From positions 375,501-439,500 of the forward strand of contig JBAHVR010000292.1 of the NCBI GenBank assembly GCA_036898135.1: a stretch of DNA of 64,000 nt, read 5' to 3'. Both the position numbers and the translations under genes were made by a program. The notes beneath the pieces are model-generated. The model ran no database searches and had not been told where the DNA came from. It worked only from the letters and a program-made list of their open reading frames with translations. Origin of the DNA: Oncomelania hupensis. Taxonomy: Eukaryota > Mollusca > Gastropoda > Littorinimorpha > Pomatiopsidae. This document shows, piece by piece, positions 21,401 to 30,840 of this stretch (position 1 is the stretch's first letter; each line of letters begins with the position of its first letter).

Positions 21401-23019
21401 TACAGGGGTTTCTGTAAAACAGCTGCTTGGATTCGTCCTGTGACGTACCTACTCTCTACTTCGATCCATGCTATTGGGCAAGTAGTCGTCGGTTTCGTCA
21501 AGTCTGCTCCTTGTAAGTCGACTGTCTTGTCTGTCAAGTCCGCGCGCGATACAAGAGATTCGCTAACTATCGCGTCGTATGATAGACCTGTGTCATACAG
21601 ACAGTTCGCTTCTTTACCGTTGACCTTGACCGTGTCTGTCACCGATGGGTGATCTCCGATTGTGTGTGGCTTGTTACCGCTGCTTTGAGTTAGAACTCTG
21701 TGCGCTGGCCGGCTTTCGCGCTCTTCCCTACGTTGTGCGGCCAACTTGAAACATTCTGCGGTGGAGTGATTGTTTCTGTTGCAGAACGAACAATACCGTC
21801 TCTGTTCTGCGGGACCTCTTTTCCCGAATTCCGTGTTGGGTCCTTTATTCTGCCCAGGTCTGGGGTTATTCGGCTTATTCGCGGTGCGCTCTTCCCGGTT
21901 AGGGCTTCGTTTCTGTGCCTCTTTCCCGTTAGGCTTTAGGTCTCGCCTGAAGCTCTTGGCTTCTCCGTGTGCGGCCACGTACCTATCTGCGACCTTGACC
22001 AGATCTTCTAGTCTTTCCGCGCCCTGCTCTACTGAGAATGTTCTCAGCTCGGGGGCCATGGTTTCCCGTAGCTGTTCCCATACTAACAGTTCTGTCAGTC
22101 CATCATACGTCTTAGCCGTGGCTGACTGGCTAATCCACTTATCCAGCATTGTGGACAACCGATCCGCGAACTGCGCATAGCTCTCTCCTTTCACTCTCCG
22201 CTTGGTGCGGAATTTTTGCCGATAGCATTCTCCTGTCAGTTCGAATCCCGTTAGGAGTGCCTCTTTTACTTTGTGATAGTCAGTCACTCTGTCAGTCGGT
22301 AGCTTACTGTAGATGTCATAAGCCTTTCCTCTAAGCCCTTGACTAAGCTTAAAAGACCAATGAGTGGGATCTAGTTTGTACTCTGTTGCTAGACGCTCAA
22401 ACCTAGTCAGATAGAGATCTAGACCTTCTTCTCTCTCATTGAATGTTCCCAGTGGAAATGACATTCCTTGTACAGGGTTGGATGCTACCTCTAGCTGATC
22501 TGAGTGGGGAGGGGTTGAGGAAGAACTTGAAGCTCCTGATCCCAATCTTCTTAGCTCTAACTCATGCTGTCTGTCTTTTTCCTTTTCTTCCCTCTCTTTT
22601 TCTTTTTCTGCCCTTTCTTTTTCTTTTTCTGCCCGCTCATACTCCCATTTCCTAACTTCTGCTTCTCTCTCTGCTGCTAATGCTGCCTTCTTCTGTTCTA
22701 CTTCTAATTCTAGTTTCTTCTGCTCTGCTTCTAATTCTAATTTCTTCGCCTCTCTTGCTGCTTCTAACTCTGCTTTCTTTTGCTCTGCTTCTAATGCTAA
22801 TTTCTTTTGCTCTGCTTCTAATTCTGCTTTTTTCTGTTCTCTCTCTGCGGCTCTCTCTGCCGCTTCGAGTTTCTTCGCCTCTCTCTCTGCTGCTCTCTCT
22901 GCCTTAGCCTCCTGTTTCTCTACCTCTGCATTGATATACGCAATTAGGTCTCCCCCTGCTAAGTGTAACGCTTCTCCTAGTTCCTTGAAACGCAATCTCA
23001 AGGCCACGGGGTCCGACAT
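18457..23019 (-). CDS. GypA polyprotein: gag, protease, integrase, RT, RNase H
   Basis: An intact frame of about 1520 residues from ATG at 23019 (MSDPVALRLRF). Residues ~35-160: highly charged Ala/Glu/Lys helix. ~185-355: capsid-like domain resembling SCAN (YAQFADRLSTMLDKW). CCHC knuckle C410-C413-H418-C423. Aspartic protease YDTG with D476, and a second block VLGCRYVFLG. Integrase: H649-H656-C686-C689 zinc site, catalytic D719, D778, E814 (35 residues between the last two), GPY module at ~955. RT: FSRIDLSKGYYQIPV (D1165), LPFGLHNAPS, FMDD (D1229-D1230). RNase H: D1378, E1422, D1447, D1490. Integrase preceding RT is unlike ordinary Ty3/gypsy and matches the Gmr1-like group. No gag-pol frameshift, so one fused precursor is expected, cleaved by its own protease. 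All catalytic residues are present. Confidence 0.95.
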   Translation of the reverse strand: MSDPVALRLRFKELGEALHLAGGDLIAYINAEVEKQEAKAERAAEREAKKLEAAERAAEREQKKAELEAEQKKLALEAEQKKAELEAAREAKKLELEAEQKKLELEVEQKKAALAAEREAEVRKWEYERAEKEKERAEKEKEREEKEKDRQHELELRRLGSGASSSSSTPPHSDQLEVASNPVQGMSFPLGTFNEREEGLDLYLTRFERLATEYKLDPTHWSFKLSQGLRGKAYDIYSKLPTDRVTDYHKVKEALLTGFELTGECYRQKFRTKRRVKGESYAQFADRLSTMLDKWISQSATAKTYDGLTELLVWEQLRETMAPELRTFSVEQGAERLEDLVKVADRYVAAHGEAKSFRRDLKPNGKEAQKRSPNREERTANKPNNPRPGQNKGPNTEFGKRGPAEQRRYCSFCNRNNHSTAECFKLAAQRREERESRPAHRVLTQSSGNKPHTIGDHPSVTDTVKVNGKEANCLYDTGLSYDAIVSESLVSRADLTDKTVDLQGADLTKPTTTCPIAWIEVESRYVTGRIQAAVLQKPLYDLVLGCRYVFLGTPPKTVEIAAVQTRAQAKTQPPQPEFAPNPGLEEIKTAQKEDTSIAKCFQKLPKAHTPPHKGDFYMEEGVLHRQGDGDHTQLVLPATLRAQVLELGHSMPLSGHMGIGATVQRISAHYYWPGITEDVKRYVKSCHQCQRYSPRHHTVPVTLGPSVVVGVPFQQVSVDIVGPLPMTKKRNRFLLTLVDACTMWCEAVPLPAIDTKKIADALIAIFTRVGFPDSIRTDNGSQFTGRLMQDVFELIQVHHIRTPPYHPASNGQVERLNGTLLTILRKVADDNPEAWDTYVNAALFAYRETPHAATGYTPSTLLFGRPLAGPLEALRRSWTEAKIDDTPRGATKYVADLQETLKATWKKAGEALKKARARQAKYYNRHAKDRELQVGDQVLLLLPSGTNKLDIAWRGPYRVTAKKSKTVYQVEVNGRARYHHINLLKKYTDRPATPSTHNLLAIAIAEEGESMETNAVEYPLHSKETYKDVILNGDLAATQRQQVLQVIRQHQTVLTDRPGRTDLVEVTLTVTDPTPVRQKLYPMPLSQQRAIKEEIDTLLAAGIISESTSPYSAGTVLLRKPNGEHRLCIDFRLLNAVTQFQPEPLPDQTDLFAKLQRAKYFSRIDLSKGYYQIPVQPQVRKYLAFSTMEGHFEFNVLPFGLHNAPSIFSAMMRKLLAPLSSEHLHSFMDDILIATPTWEEHVTLLQQLLARLRDTGLTARPTKCQIGFTELEFLGHTISQGSLRPVEKTVKRLLDAPRPKTKKEVQSFLGLCGFYQKFIPNYNSIAVPLTNGTRKIAPDKVVWTAECETAFQTLKDRMTSAPVLHLPDLTQPFVLRTDASDLGLGAVLLQRDPKNAETLFPVAYASRKLRPAETHYATSEKECLGLVWAIQKFQLYLYGTHFTVQVDHQPLSFLAASKSLNSRLMRWALTLQAYSFQIEYIPGKENHGADYLSRHLVEDTAAVAHPTQLRATAPEFVPAQ

Positions 23020-23390
23020 TGTCAAACGTGTCTATGAACACCCTCTGAATCACGTGGAATACCAAAACACTAGCAATATTGCAATTCAATAACAACAATG
23101 CAAAGACAATCAAATTCGTAATCAATAATAGAATAAAACAAGAGTCAAATGGCATACAACAGTTACTTAAGCAAAACCTGCAAAAGAACAATGCAACATA
23201 CAGACACAAAAAGAATTGAAGCAAAAAGTTTTTAACTAAAGAATAGTGCACCACAACTGATCAGTGTAATACCCTTACACTATTCTAAGTTATTCTACTA
23301 CTCCTACTGTTATCTAATTTTATTGTACTTAGGTCCGGTTATACCCAATTCCTATTATACACAGATCCTGGCAGGCTCGCCAATTAAAAG
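23020..23390 (-). other. GypA leader between 5' LTR and polyprotein
   Basis: About 370 bp, AT-rich, with the primer-binding site at its LTR end and a pyrimidine-then-CAG context (CACGTGATTCAG) about 30 bp before the ATG that could serve as a splice acceptor for the conserved LTR donor. That splicing idea is inference. Confidence 0.5.
23364..23382 (-). other. GypA primer-binding site (tRNA-Arg-like)
   Basis: Minus strand TGGCGAGCCTGCCAGGATC, 8 nt inside the 5' LTR. It begins with the TGG expected opposite a tRNA CCA end, and TGGCGAGCC complements the 3' end of animal tRNA-Arg(ACG) as I recall it. Primer identity is inferred. Confidence 0.65.
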
Positions 23391-24930
23391 TGTCACGTGG
23401 GGTTTATGGGCTCTGCACAATGGAATTATGGACCCTCACGTTTATTCGGTGGGAACTGCTAGTACGTCACCCTATGAATTACTTTAATAAATTTATTTGT
23501 TTAGCTCGTTCTGTGTTAAGGTTGGGGTACAGAAATAGATAGAAAAATGGTAAAAGATTACTGTCACACTAGCTTTCACACGGCTATGAATCATATGTAG
23601 TCCAGCCACTTGATAACAGTTAAAATCACACATTTATTTCTTCTACTCTATACAAGATTCTCTAAGTACTAATCTAACTTGAAATGTCTCAGTCACTGCT
23701 AATAGTTCGATCGCTGATAGTCTAGGCAGCTGTTATATCTTCCTCGGGCACTTGCTACAATATTTCATGTAGATTTGGACTACTGTGGTCCGATTTACAG
23801 TTTCTGAAGAGTTGGACTACTGTGGTCCTGTTATGATCAGTTTAAGTGCACCTTCGCCTTATGCACTTAACTCATGTGTGGGGTGTTCGAAGTCCTTCTG
23901 TGAGGTAGCTTCTGGTACACCTTTGTCGTTGTGTAGTTGGGTTCCCTTGCCACGCTGTGGGGTCTGACAGGGTGTTTCTTCGGGTAGCTCTTTCCGTCTT
24001 GTGCGGTAGAGTCTCCTCAACCAACTAGTCGTTTCTGTGGAGTGGGACACACAGGATAGCTCGGGATAGCTCGGGATAGCTCGCCTGCTCGTCTGTAATA
24101 TAAGAGACGAAATTCTGCACAACCCTGAATAATCGGTTTGTGCAGAGCGTCTCACTGAAAGCCAAGTAGCCCTCAGTGATAGCTCCACATCTCTATACAT
24201 AAGCGACGAACATTCTGCTACTTCCGGGTTCCGCTGTAATCTCACTCTAAATTCCTATACATACATAAATATCAATCGTGTCTAACTATACACATACAGA
24301 ATTAATAATACTATAAACATTCAGTGGTACAGCCACTGGTCTGCAAACATACATATAAGTTAAACAACAGTGGTTCCGTACGGGATACAACATGGCGGCG
24401 CAACCGGTCGTGTTTCGCCTCGTGGTAGGCTCTTCCACGTGGTCCCGCAAATTCGGATTAACAATTCACATTTATGCATAGCAAATTCCACAAACATAAT
24501 TTCAACAATAATATAAATATATCACGATGAAACAGAAGGGTGTTCATTTACCTGTTTGACAAGTTCAGGCCCGTTGTGACTTGAGAGAATTCTAAGATTT
24601 CAAAGTCCTGCTTCCTGGTCTAAGAGTGTAGAGATTTCTCTAGCTGTGGAGATGTTGACTCTACCTCGTCTCACCCACGACTGATTCAAACTGTGTTAGG
24701 CTCTGACACAGTCAAAACTGCTCTACCCACTGAGCCTGCTCTGATTGGTTAAAACGGTCCGATTCAAAACTCAAGTGCTGACTCACTGCGATGTGGGTGG
24801 CTCGCTCGCCGTGTGTGGTCTGCTGTGTAATTTAATTGCTGCTGTGTAATAGTCTAACTTCTCTACTGTTACAAAGACTACACATGGCTAAATAGTCGAT
24901 AGGCAGAGTTAACACTAGCCAGTCGTGACA
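23391..24930 (-). repeat. GypA 5' LTR
   Basis: 1540 bp, essentially identical to the copy at 16749-18288. Same signals: AATAAA 23638-23633, YY1-like motif about 24399-24388, candidate donor at 24550-24551. Confidence 0.93.
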
Positions 24931-25163
24931 ATAGATCAATTCTTCGTTTGGGTAAGAGATAATTTTGGGAATGGTATACATTTGATGATTTAGTTAAAAA
25001 TCGGGTTAGATAGTTTGGTGCAATATTGTTGTGAACTTTAAACATAAGCATGATCATATTATATTGGAATTGTTTATTTAGAGGTAAAATGTTTAATTTT
25101 ATAAATTTTTCATCTGTTGAAATAGTTGTACAGTTAGAAATTAATGTTATTGCCCGTCGATGC
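24931..25163 (-). pseudogene. LINE-G ORF2 piece 3
   Basis: 233 bp of ORF2 between GypA and GypB, open throughout: RRAITLISNC, then LNILPLNKQFQYNMIMLMFK and NNIAPNYLTRFL, the post-palm helices of CR1/L2 RTs. It starts with the GypA duplication (24931-24935) and ends with the GypB duplication (25159-25163). Confidence 0.85.
25159..25163. repeat. GypB target-site duplication, left (GATGC)
   Basis: GATGC before the left LTR; repeated at 32436-32440 after the right LTR. Confidence 0.9.
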
Positions 25164-25806
25164 TGTCACGAATAATTATAGAGGTGTGGGGGTGTGGGGT
25201 GGGTAGAGCAATTACTCCCTGCGCTGTATCTCCTCCCTGCTATAGGCTGATTTGCGGTGACATTCAGGGGGTAATGCTTAGGAGTGCTGGGGAGTGCTAA
25301 GGAGTGCTAAAGAGTTAGATGGATAGACGAGAGGGATGAAATAGTGACTTAACATAGGCTTAGAAAGCAGGGTGTTCACAATAGAATATCAACAATTTAT
25401 TAAGTGGAAGTAGCCTAACAGTTGTTTGTTAAGTTACGAATGGGGTCACTGAATAATTGTCTCGGGGAATGCTAAGTAGTCAGGAGTTTTCCGGGCTGGT
25501 CAAGTTAAGTCAATAGGATGAAAACACACAATTAAGGCTTGAGCTCAGGGGTCGCGGCAATGGCGGACGTGTCTCTAGCAGGGTGATGTGTTGTCGTAGG
25601 CATGCAAGCGTGAACTGACTCGGTTAGGCGTCACTTTTCAAATGCCCAGTCCCGGGTCACGTGGGACTGTCTTTGAGGGGCGGGGCTTGGGACGCGTGGT
25701 CAGTGGCGAGGCCAACGCTCGTGACGGTTACGTGTTGTGGTTGTTCGGCCAAGTGAGTGGAAGTTCATCGACAGGAGGCGACAGGCTAAGAAGTCCGCTT
25801 GTCACA
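25164..25806 (-). repeat. GypB 3' LTR (short form, 643 bp)
   Basis: Matches the right LTR at both ends, but lacks about 940 bp at the point following CAATAGG (25514-25520). Short GG microhomology at the breakpoint favours a deletion in this copy. Confidence 0.9.
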
Positions 25807-25998
25807 GAGGCCACCCCAAGGAAAAGGCGAGGTCATCGGCCTCGGCTTCGAACGCGGCCGATTAGGACTGGAGCCTGGTGCGATGTGGGATGTTGGTAGA
25901 GGTGGTCCTGGAGATGTTGGGGCTGTACAGGGTTCAGGGCGGTAGGCGGCGGATGCCCAAGGATGGGGCCCGCGGGGGTTGCCGGGTTCCGGCGACGG
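25807..25998 (-). other. GypB 3' untranslated part
   Basis: 192 bp between the polyprotein stop and the 3' LTR. The LTR-adjacent minus-strand bases TTGGGGTGGCCTC are the best polypurine tract candidate, though not purely purine. Confidence 0.5.
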
Positions 25999-28900
25999 CT
26001 AGTGGGTGGCGGATGGGATGAGCACTGGGGCGTCGGCCCTCAGTGGGGACTCGGCGGAGTCGGTGGCGGGATGACGGCTGAGAAAGTCCGCTCCGTGGTT
26101 GTCCTTCCCGGGGATGTGCTCAAGCTGGAAGGAGTAGGCTTGGAGCAACAGGGCCCATCTCATCAATCGGGCATTGAGAGATTTCGAGTTGGCAAGAAAC
26201 GACAGCGGCTGGTGGTCGACCTGTACGGTAAAGTGGGTACCGTACAGATATAGCTGGAGCTTTTGCACGGCCCAGACGAGTGCGAGGCACTCCTTCTCGG
26301 ACGTGGCGTAGTTTTGCTCCGCTGGTTTCAGCTTCCTGCTGGCGTAGGCGACGGGGAAAAGCGTCGTAGCGTCTGCGGAGTCCCGTTGCAGAAGTACGGC
26401 TCCGAGGCCTACGTCGCTGGCGTCGGTACGCAGGACGAAGGGTTGCGTGTGGTCGGGGAGTCGCAGAACTGGTTGCGACGTCAGTTTCTGTTTCAGGTCT
26501 TGAAATGCGGCTTCGCATTGCGGTGTCCACAGAACTCGGTCGGGCGCTGACTTTCTGGTCAGGCTCGATAGGGGTGCTGCTATTCCGTTGTATCCCGGCA
26601 CGAACTTTTGGTAGAATCCGCTCAATCCCAAGAAGGATTGGACGTCCTTCTTAGTATTGGGGCGGGGCGCGTCTCGTAGGCGCTGGATGGTTTTCTCTAG
26701 AGGTCGAAGCTGTCCATGGCTGATCGTGTGGCCTAGGAACTCTAGTTCCTGGTAGCCGAATTGGCACTTGGTCGGTCGGGCGGTAAGTCCAGCTTCTTTG
26801 AGGCGGCGTATCAACTGGCGTAACACTCGTAGGTGCTCTTCCCAGGTTTCGGTGGCGACAAGGATGTCATCCATGAAGGAATGCAGGGACGAGCAGTGGA
26901 GCGGGTCCAGTAGCTTCCTCATCATGGTGCTGAATATGCTCGGCGCGTTGTGAAGGCCAAAAGGCAGGACATTGAACTCGTAGTGGCCATCCATGGTGCT
27001 GAATGATAGGTATTGTCGAGAAGGGTGTACCGGGATCTGGTAGAATCCTTTACTCAGGTCTACGCGGGAGAAATATTTCGCTGACTGCAGTTTCGCGAAC
27101 AGGTCAGTTGGGTCTGACATGGGGCCGGGTACGAACTGAGTCACGAGGTTGAGCTGGCGGAAATCTATGCAGAGGCGGTGCTCTCCACTTGGCTTTCGTG
27201 AGAGGACTATGCCGGCGCTGTAGGGGGAACGTGATGGAGAGATGACTCCGGCTTGAAGCAGAGCGTCGACTTCCTTCCTCACTATCTGCTGTTGGGATAG
27301 TGGGACGGGGTACGGCTTCTGGCGGACGGGTGTGGAGTCGGTCAGAGTCAAGTGTACTTCCTCGAGGTCCGTTCTCCCGGGTACGTCGGTGAGTACCTCT
27401 TTGTAGTCGGCGATGATGGAGTGCAGTTGGCGTTGCTGGCTGGCGGGGAGCGATGTGTCGAGAGATACGTCTCGGAAGGATTCCTTCCCGTGTAGCGGAT
27501 ATTCGGCGACGCCGGACTCCGTTCCATCCACCTCGACGGCCAGCACGACCGTAAGCAGAGAGTGTGTATCCGGGGCGACTGCGGGCGGTTCCATGTATCG
27601 CTTGAGGAGGTTGATGTGGTGGGTTCTGGGCTTGCCATCCACTTCGATGCGGTAGGTTGTTCTGGAGAGTTTCTCCAGCACCTTGTATGGTCCTTGCCAG
27701 GCGATGTCGAGTTTGGTTGTGCCACTGGGGAGTAGTAGCAGGACCTGTTCTCCTATTTGTAGCTCCCGGTCTCGGGCGCGGCGGTTGTGGTACCTGGCTT
27801 GTCTCTCTCTCGCCTTCTTCAGGTTGGCGAAGGCGGCTTTCCACGTGGCCTTGAGGGTCTCCTGGAGGTTGGTGACGTACTTGGTAGCGTCGACCGGTGT
27901 CTCGTCGAGCTTGGCGTCTGTCCAGCTGCGTCGCAAGGCAGCTAGGGGTCCAGAGAGGGGTCTCCCAAAGAGTAACTTGGACGGAGTGTATCCGGTCGAT
28001 GTGTGGGGCGTTTCTCTGTACGCGAAGAGCGCTGACGTGACGTAGCTGTCCCACGCGGTGGGTTGGTCGTCGGCGATCTTCCGGATGATGGCGATGAGCG
28101 TTCCGTTCAGGCGCTCGACCTGTCCGTTGCTGGCAGGTTGGTAGGGTGGAGTTCGGATGTGACGGATGCGGAGTAGGTTGAAGACTTCCTGCATTAGTCT
28201 TCCCGTGAACTGCGACCCGTTGTCGGTCATGATGCTCTCCGGGAATCCGACTCGGGTGAAGATGGCGACGAGCGCGTCGGCGACTCGGGCGGCGTCGATC
28301 TTCGGTAGGGGAACGGCCTCACACCACATGGAGCATGCGTCAACCAAGGTGAGCAGGTATTGGTTCCGCTTCTTGGTTTGCGGTAGGGGCCCAACTATGT
28401 CGACGGCTACTCGTTGGAATGGCGTTCCTACGACGACGGTGGGGCTGATGGTTACTGGGACGGTATGATGGCGGGGTGAGTAACGCTGGCACTGGCGACA
28501 CGACTTGACGTATCGCTTTACGTCCTCTGACATCCCAGGCCAGTGGTACTGCGCGCTGATACGCAGGACGGTGGCTCCTATCCCCATGTGGCCACTCAGG
28601 GGCATGCTGTGGCCAAGTTCCAGGACTTGGGGACGAAAGGTCGCGGGTACGACCAGCTGGGAGTGGTCGTCCTTCTGACGGTACAGGATTCCGTCTTCGA
28701 CGAAGAAGTCTCCGGTCTTGGGTGGAGTGCGCGCGGCGGGTAGTTTCCCGAAGCATTTGCGCAAGGTGGCGTCCTCTTCTTGTGCCTTCCGGATCTGTTC
28801 CGGCATCTGGTTGGGTATCGGTGGTGGGGTCGAGGCTAATTTCGTTCGGGCGCGCGTCTGGACGGCGGCCATGGCCTCCACAGGCTGGGGTGGCATTCCC

Positions 28901-30483
28901 AGGAAAACGTAGCGACACCCAAGGATCAGATCGTAGAGAGGCTGGTCCATCACTGCGGCTTGTATGGATCCAGTGACGTATCGGCTGGCGACAGTGATCC
29001 TGGTGATTGGTAGCGTAGTGCTGGGTTGCGATGCGTCGGCCAGCTTCAGGGTGATCTTTTCGCCGGTTAGATCGCTATCCCTGATCAGCGAGCGGCGGAC
29101 GACGGCATCGAAGGTCAGGCCAGTGTCGTAGAGGCAGTGTGCCGGGTGGTCGTTCACGGTCACCTGCTTTGTGACGGCCGGGCGATCGGTGGGAGTGGCG
29201 ACGGGGTTCACCGGGTTCCCGTCGGGCGTGACTTGGCGTAGAGCTAGCACGGTGCCTTGCTTATTTCGCTGGTCGCTGAGACGGCGGAAGCACTTTTCTT
29301 GTGTGTGGCCTCGTCGCTGACAGTAGCTGCAGTGGAGCTCTCCGCTCCTCTTCCCAGGCTCTGTCCCGGTGTTCTGGCGTCCCTTAGGCGGAGGTGATCG
29401 TTTGATCGCTGGCGGGACGGTTCGGCGATGTTGTTGGCGGGGTTCTGGTGGCGAGGGTGCTCGGGGTTCCCGGCGGGGCGGTCGGTCGTAAGGGTGGGCG
29501 GTCAAGTAGCGGTCCGCTACGATGACGAGGTCCTCCAAGCGGGCGGCTCCCTGCTCGGCGGCGAAAGTACGAAGTTCGCCCGACATAGTCCCTTTCAGTT
29601 GCTCGCCCAGCATCAGCTCGAGCAACCCCTCGTAGGTCTTGGGTTCCTCGGTCTGCTCAATCCACTTGTCCCTCATCGTGGCTAGCCGGTCGGCAAACTG
29701 AGCGTACCTTTCTCCCTTCTCTCTTCGGGAGTTGCGGAAGCTCTTCCGGTAGTGCTCGCCGGAAAGCTCGAACCCATGGAGTAGCGCTTTCTTCAGGGCG
29801 GGGTAGTCGCCCTCCTCTGCTGTGGGCATCTTCGCGAGTATTTCGTAAGCCTTACCTTTGAGCCCGTGGCTCAGCTTCCGGTACCAATATTGCTGGTCGA
29901 GTTGGTTCTCGCCCGCGACTCGTTCGAAGCGTGCGAGGTATACCTCAATGGACTCGTCGCGCTCGGCAAAGGGGTCCAGGGTAAAGCTCATCCCCGGGAT
30001 CGGCGGGGTAACTGAAGTCGTTTCAGAACTCGCGGGGACGAAGGCGGAAATGTCGCTCGCAGGCGACAGAATGCCTAACTCGCGGCGCTCGCGCTCGAGC
30101 TGGAGCAGCTCACGGCGCCTCTCTACCTCTCTATCCTTCGCTCTCTCTTCTGCGTCCCTCCTCTCCTTCTCTCGCGCTGCTACCCTTTCCTCTTCTGCTC
30201 TCCTCTCTTTCTCCTCCTCCCTCTTCCGTGCTGCTGCTCTCTCTTCCTCCTCCCTCCTCCGTGCTGCTGCTCTCTCTTCCTCCTCCCTCCTCCGTGCTGC
30301 TATCCTCTCTTCCTCCTCCCTCTTCGCCTCCCGTTCCTTAGCCCTCTCCTCTCTCTTCAATTTTTCTTCGGCTATGTCTGCCTCTACGTTCTTGAGGACA
30401 TAGTCCTTCAGCTCAGTGCCGGCGAGCCCTAAGCTCTCGCCAATACCCTTGTACTTAAGGGCGAGTTCTCCCCGGTCGGCCAT
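25999..30483 (-). CDS. GypB polyprotein: gag, protease, integrase, RT, RNase H
   Basis: Intact 1494-residue frame from ATG at 30483 (MADRGELALKYKG). Residues ~38-138: charged helix with near-identical REEEERAAAR repeats. Capsid ~165-330 (YAQFADRLATMRDKW, SCAN-like). CCHC C385-C388-H393-C398. Protease YDTG, D453. Integrase: H625-H632-C662-C665, then D695, D754, E790, and GPY at 931-933. RT: D1142 in FSRVDLSKGFYQIPV, FMDD with D1205-D1206. RNase H: D1354, E1398, D1423, D1466. Same integrase-first order as GypA, with pol blocks near-identical (GHMGIGATV, VKRYVKSC, CQRYSPRHHTVPVT). It encodes everything needed for reverse transcription and integration; no missing catalytic residue seen. Confidence 0.95.
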   Translation of the reverse strand: MADRGELALKYKGIGESLGLAGTELKDYVLKNVEADIAEEKLKREERAKEREAKREEEERIAARRREEEERAAARRREEEERAAARKREEEKERRAEEERVAAREKERRDAEERAKDREVERRRELLQLERERRELGILSPASDISAFVPASSETTSVTPPIPGMSFTLDPFAERDESIEVYLARFERVAGENQLDQQYWYRKLSHGLKGKAYEILAKMPTAEEGDYPALKKALLHGFELSGEHYRKSFRNSRREKGERYAQFADRLATMRDKWIEQTEEPKTYEGLLELMLGEQLKGTMSGELRTFAAEQGAARLEDLVIVADRYLTAHPYDRPPRREPRAPSPPEPRQQHRRTVPPAIKRSPPPKGRQNTGTEPGKRSGELHCSYCQRRGHTQEKCFRRLSDQRNKQGTVLALRQVTPDGNPVNPVATPTDRPAVTKQVTVNDHPAHCLYDTGLTFDAVVRRSLIRDSDLTGEKITLKLADASQPSTTLPITRITVASRYVTGSIQAAVMDQPLYDLILGCRYVFLGMPPQPVEAMAAVQTRARTKLASTPPPIPNQMPEQIRKAQEEDATLRKCFGKLPAARTPPKTGDFFVEDGILYRQKDDHSQLVVPATFRPQVLELGHSMPLSGHMGIGATVLRISAQYHWPGMSEDVKRYVKSCRQCQRYSPRHHTVPVTISPTVVVGTPFQRVAVDIVGPLPQTKKRNQYLLTLVDACSMWCEAVPLPKIDAARVADALVAIFTRVGFPESIMTDNGSQFTGRLMQEVFNLLRIRHIRTPPYQPASNGQVERLNGTLIAIIRKIADDQPTAWDSYVTSALFAYRETPHTSTGYTPSKLLFGRPLSGPLAALRRSWTDAKLDETPVDATKYVTNLQETLKATWKAAFANLKKARERQARYHNRRARDRELQIGEQVLLLLPSGTTKLDIAWQGPYKVLEKLSRTTYRIEVDGKPRTHHINLLKRYMEPPAVAPDTHSLLTVVLAVEVDGTESGVAEYPLHGKESFRDVSLDTSLPASQQRQLHSIIADYKEVLTDVPGRTDLEEVHLTLTDSTPVRQKPYPVPLSQQQIVRKEVDALLQAGVISPSRSPYSAGIVLSRKPSGEHRLCIDFRQLNLVTQFVPGPMSDPTDLFAKLQSAKYFSRVDLSKGFYQIPVHPSRQYLSFSTMDGHYEFNVLPFGLHNAPSIFSTMMRKLLDPLHCSSLHSFMDDILVATETWEEHLRVLRQLIRRLKEAGLTARPTKCQFGYQELEFLGHTISHGQLRPLEKTIQRLRDAPRPNTKKDVQSFLGLSGFYQKFVPGYNGIAAPLSSLTRKSAPDRVLWTPQCEAAFQDLKQKLTSQPVLRLPDHTQPFVLRTDASDVGLGAVLLQRDSADATTLFPVAYASRKLKPAEQNYATSEKECLALVWAVQKLQLYLYGTHFTVQVDHQPLSFLANSKSLNARLMRWALLLQAYSFQLEHIPGKDNHGADFLSRHPATDSAESPLRADAPVLIPSATH

Positions 30484-30757
30484 GGTAAGAGATGCGACCT
30501 ACCGCCAATGACCTAACCGTGATGAAGGGCGCTCTCAGAGGTGTACTCTGACAGCAAACAAGGGGCGGGGCTAAGATGAGGCTACGATGAAGTGACACAG
30601 GGGTGATCACAGCACAACACGAACACACCGACAACAGTCAACCAAAACACAGAGAATGAAAGCAAGACAAACCCTCGTTGTACCACCACAACTCTGAAGT
30701 GTGCGCGGGGCCTATGGGGCTAGGCTATGTACTATCCAGACTAGTAGGCTAGGTTGC

Positions 30758-30840
30758 TAACTCTCGTCGGGTAGGGGCTAGAAAGCTAAGTTGTTGGTCT
30801 CGTCGGGTAGGGGTTAGAAAGCTAAGTTGTTGCTCCCGTC
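30758..30840 (-). repeat. 36-bp direct repeats abutting the GypB primer-binding site
   Basis: Minus strand: two units beginning GACG(G/A)GA(G/C)CAACAAC and running through TTAGCTTTCTA to CCCCTACCC, then the start of a third. The first unit overlaps the 3' part of the primer-binding site. Confidence 0.75.

Larger units (their letters stand above)
16749..24930 (-). mobile_element. GypA: complete, very young Ty3/gypsy element with integrase before RT
   Basis: An 8.2-kb minus-oriented LTR retrotransposon. Two 1540-bp LTRs begin TGTCACG and end GTGACA; I see one difference between them (T at about 17115 against C in the other copy). Perfect target duplication ATAGA. A single open polyprotein frame (18457-23019) carries gag, protease, integrase, RT and RNase H in that order, the Gmr1-like arrangement. 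The primer-binding site is at 23382-23364. Every hallmark of an element able to transpose is present and no defect is seen. Confidence 0.93.
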
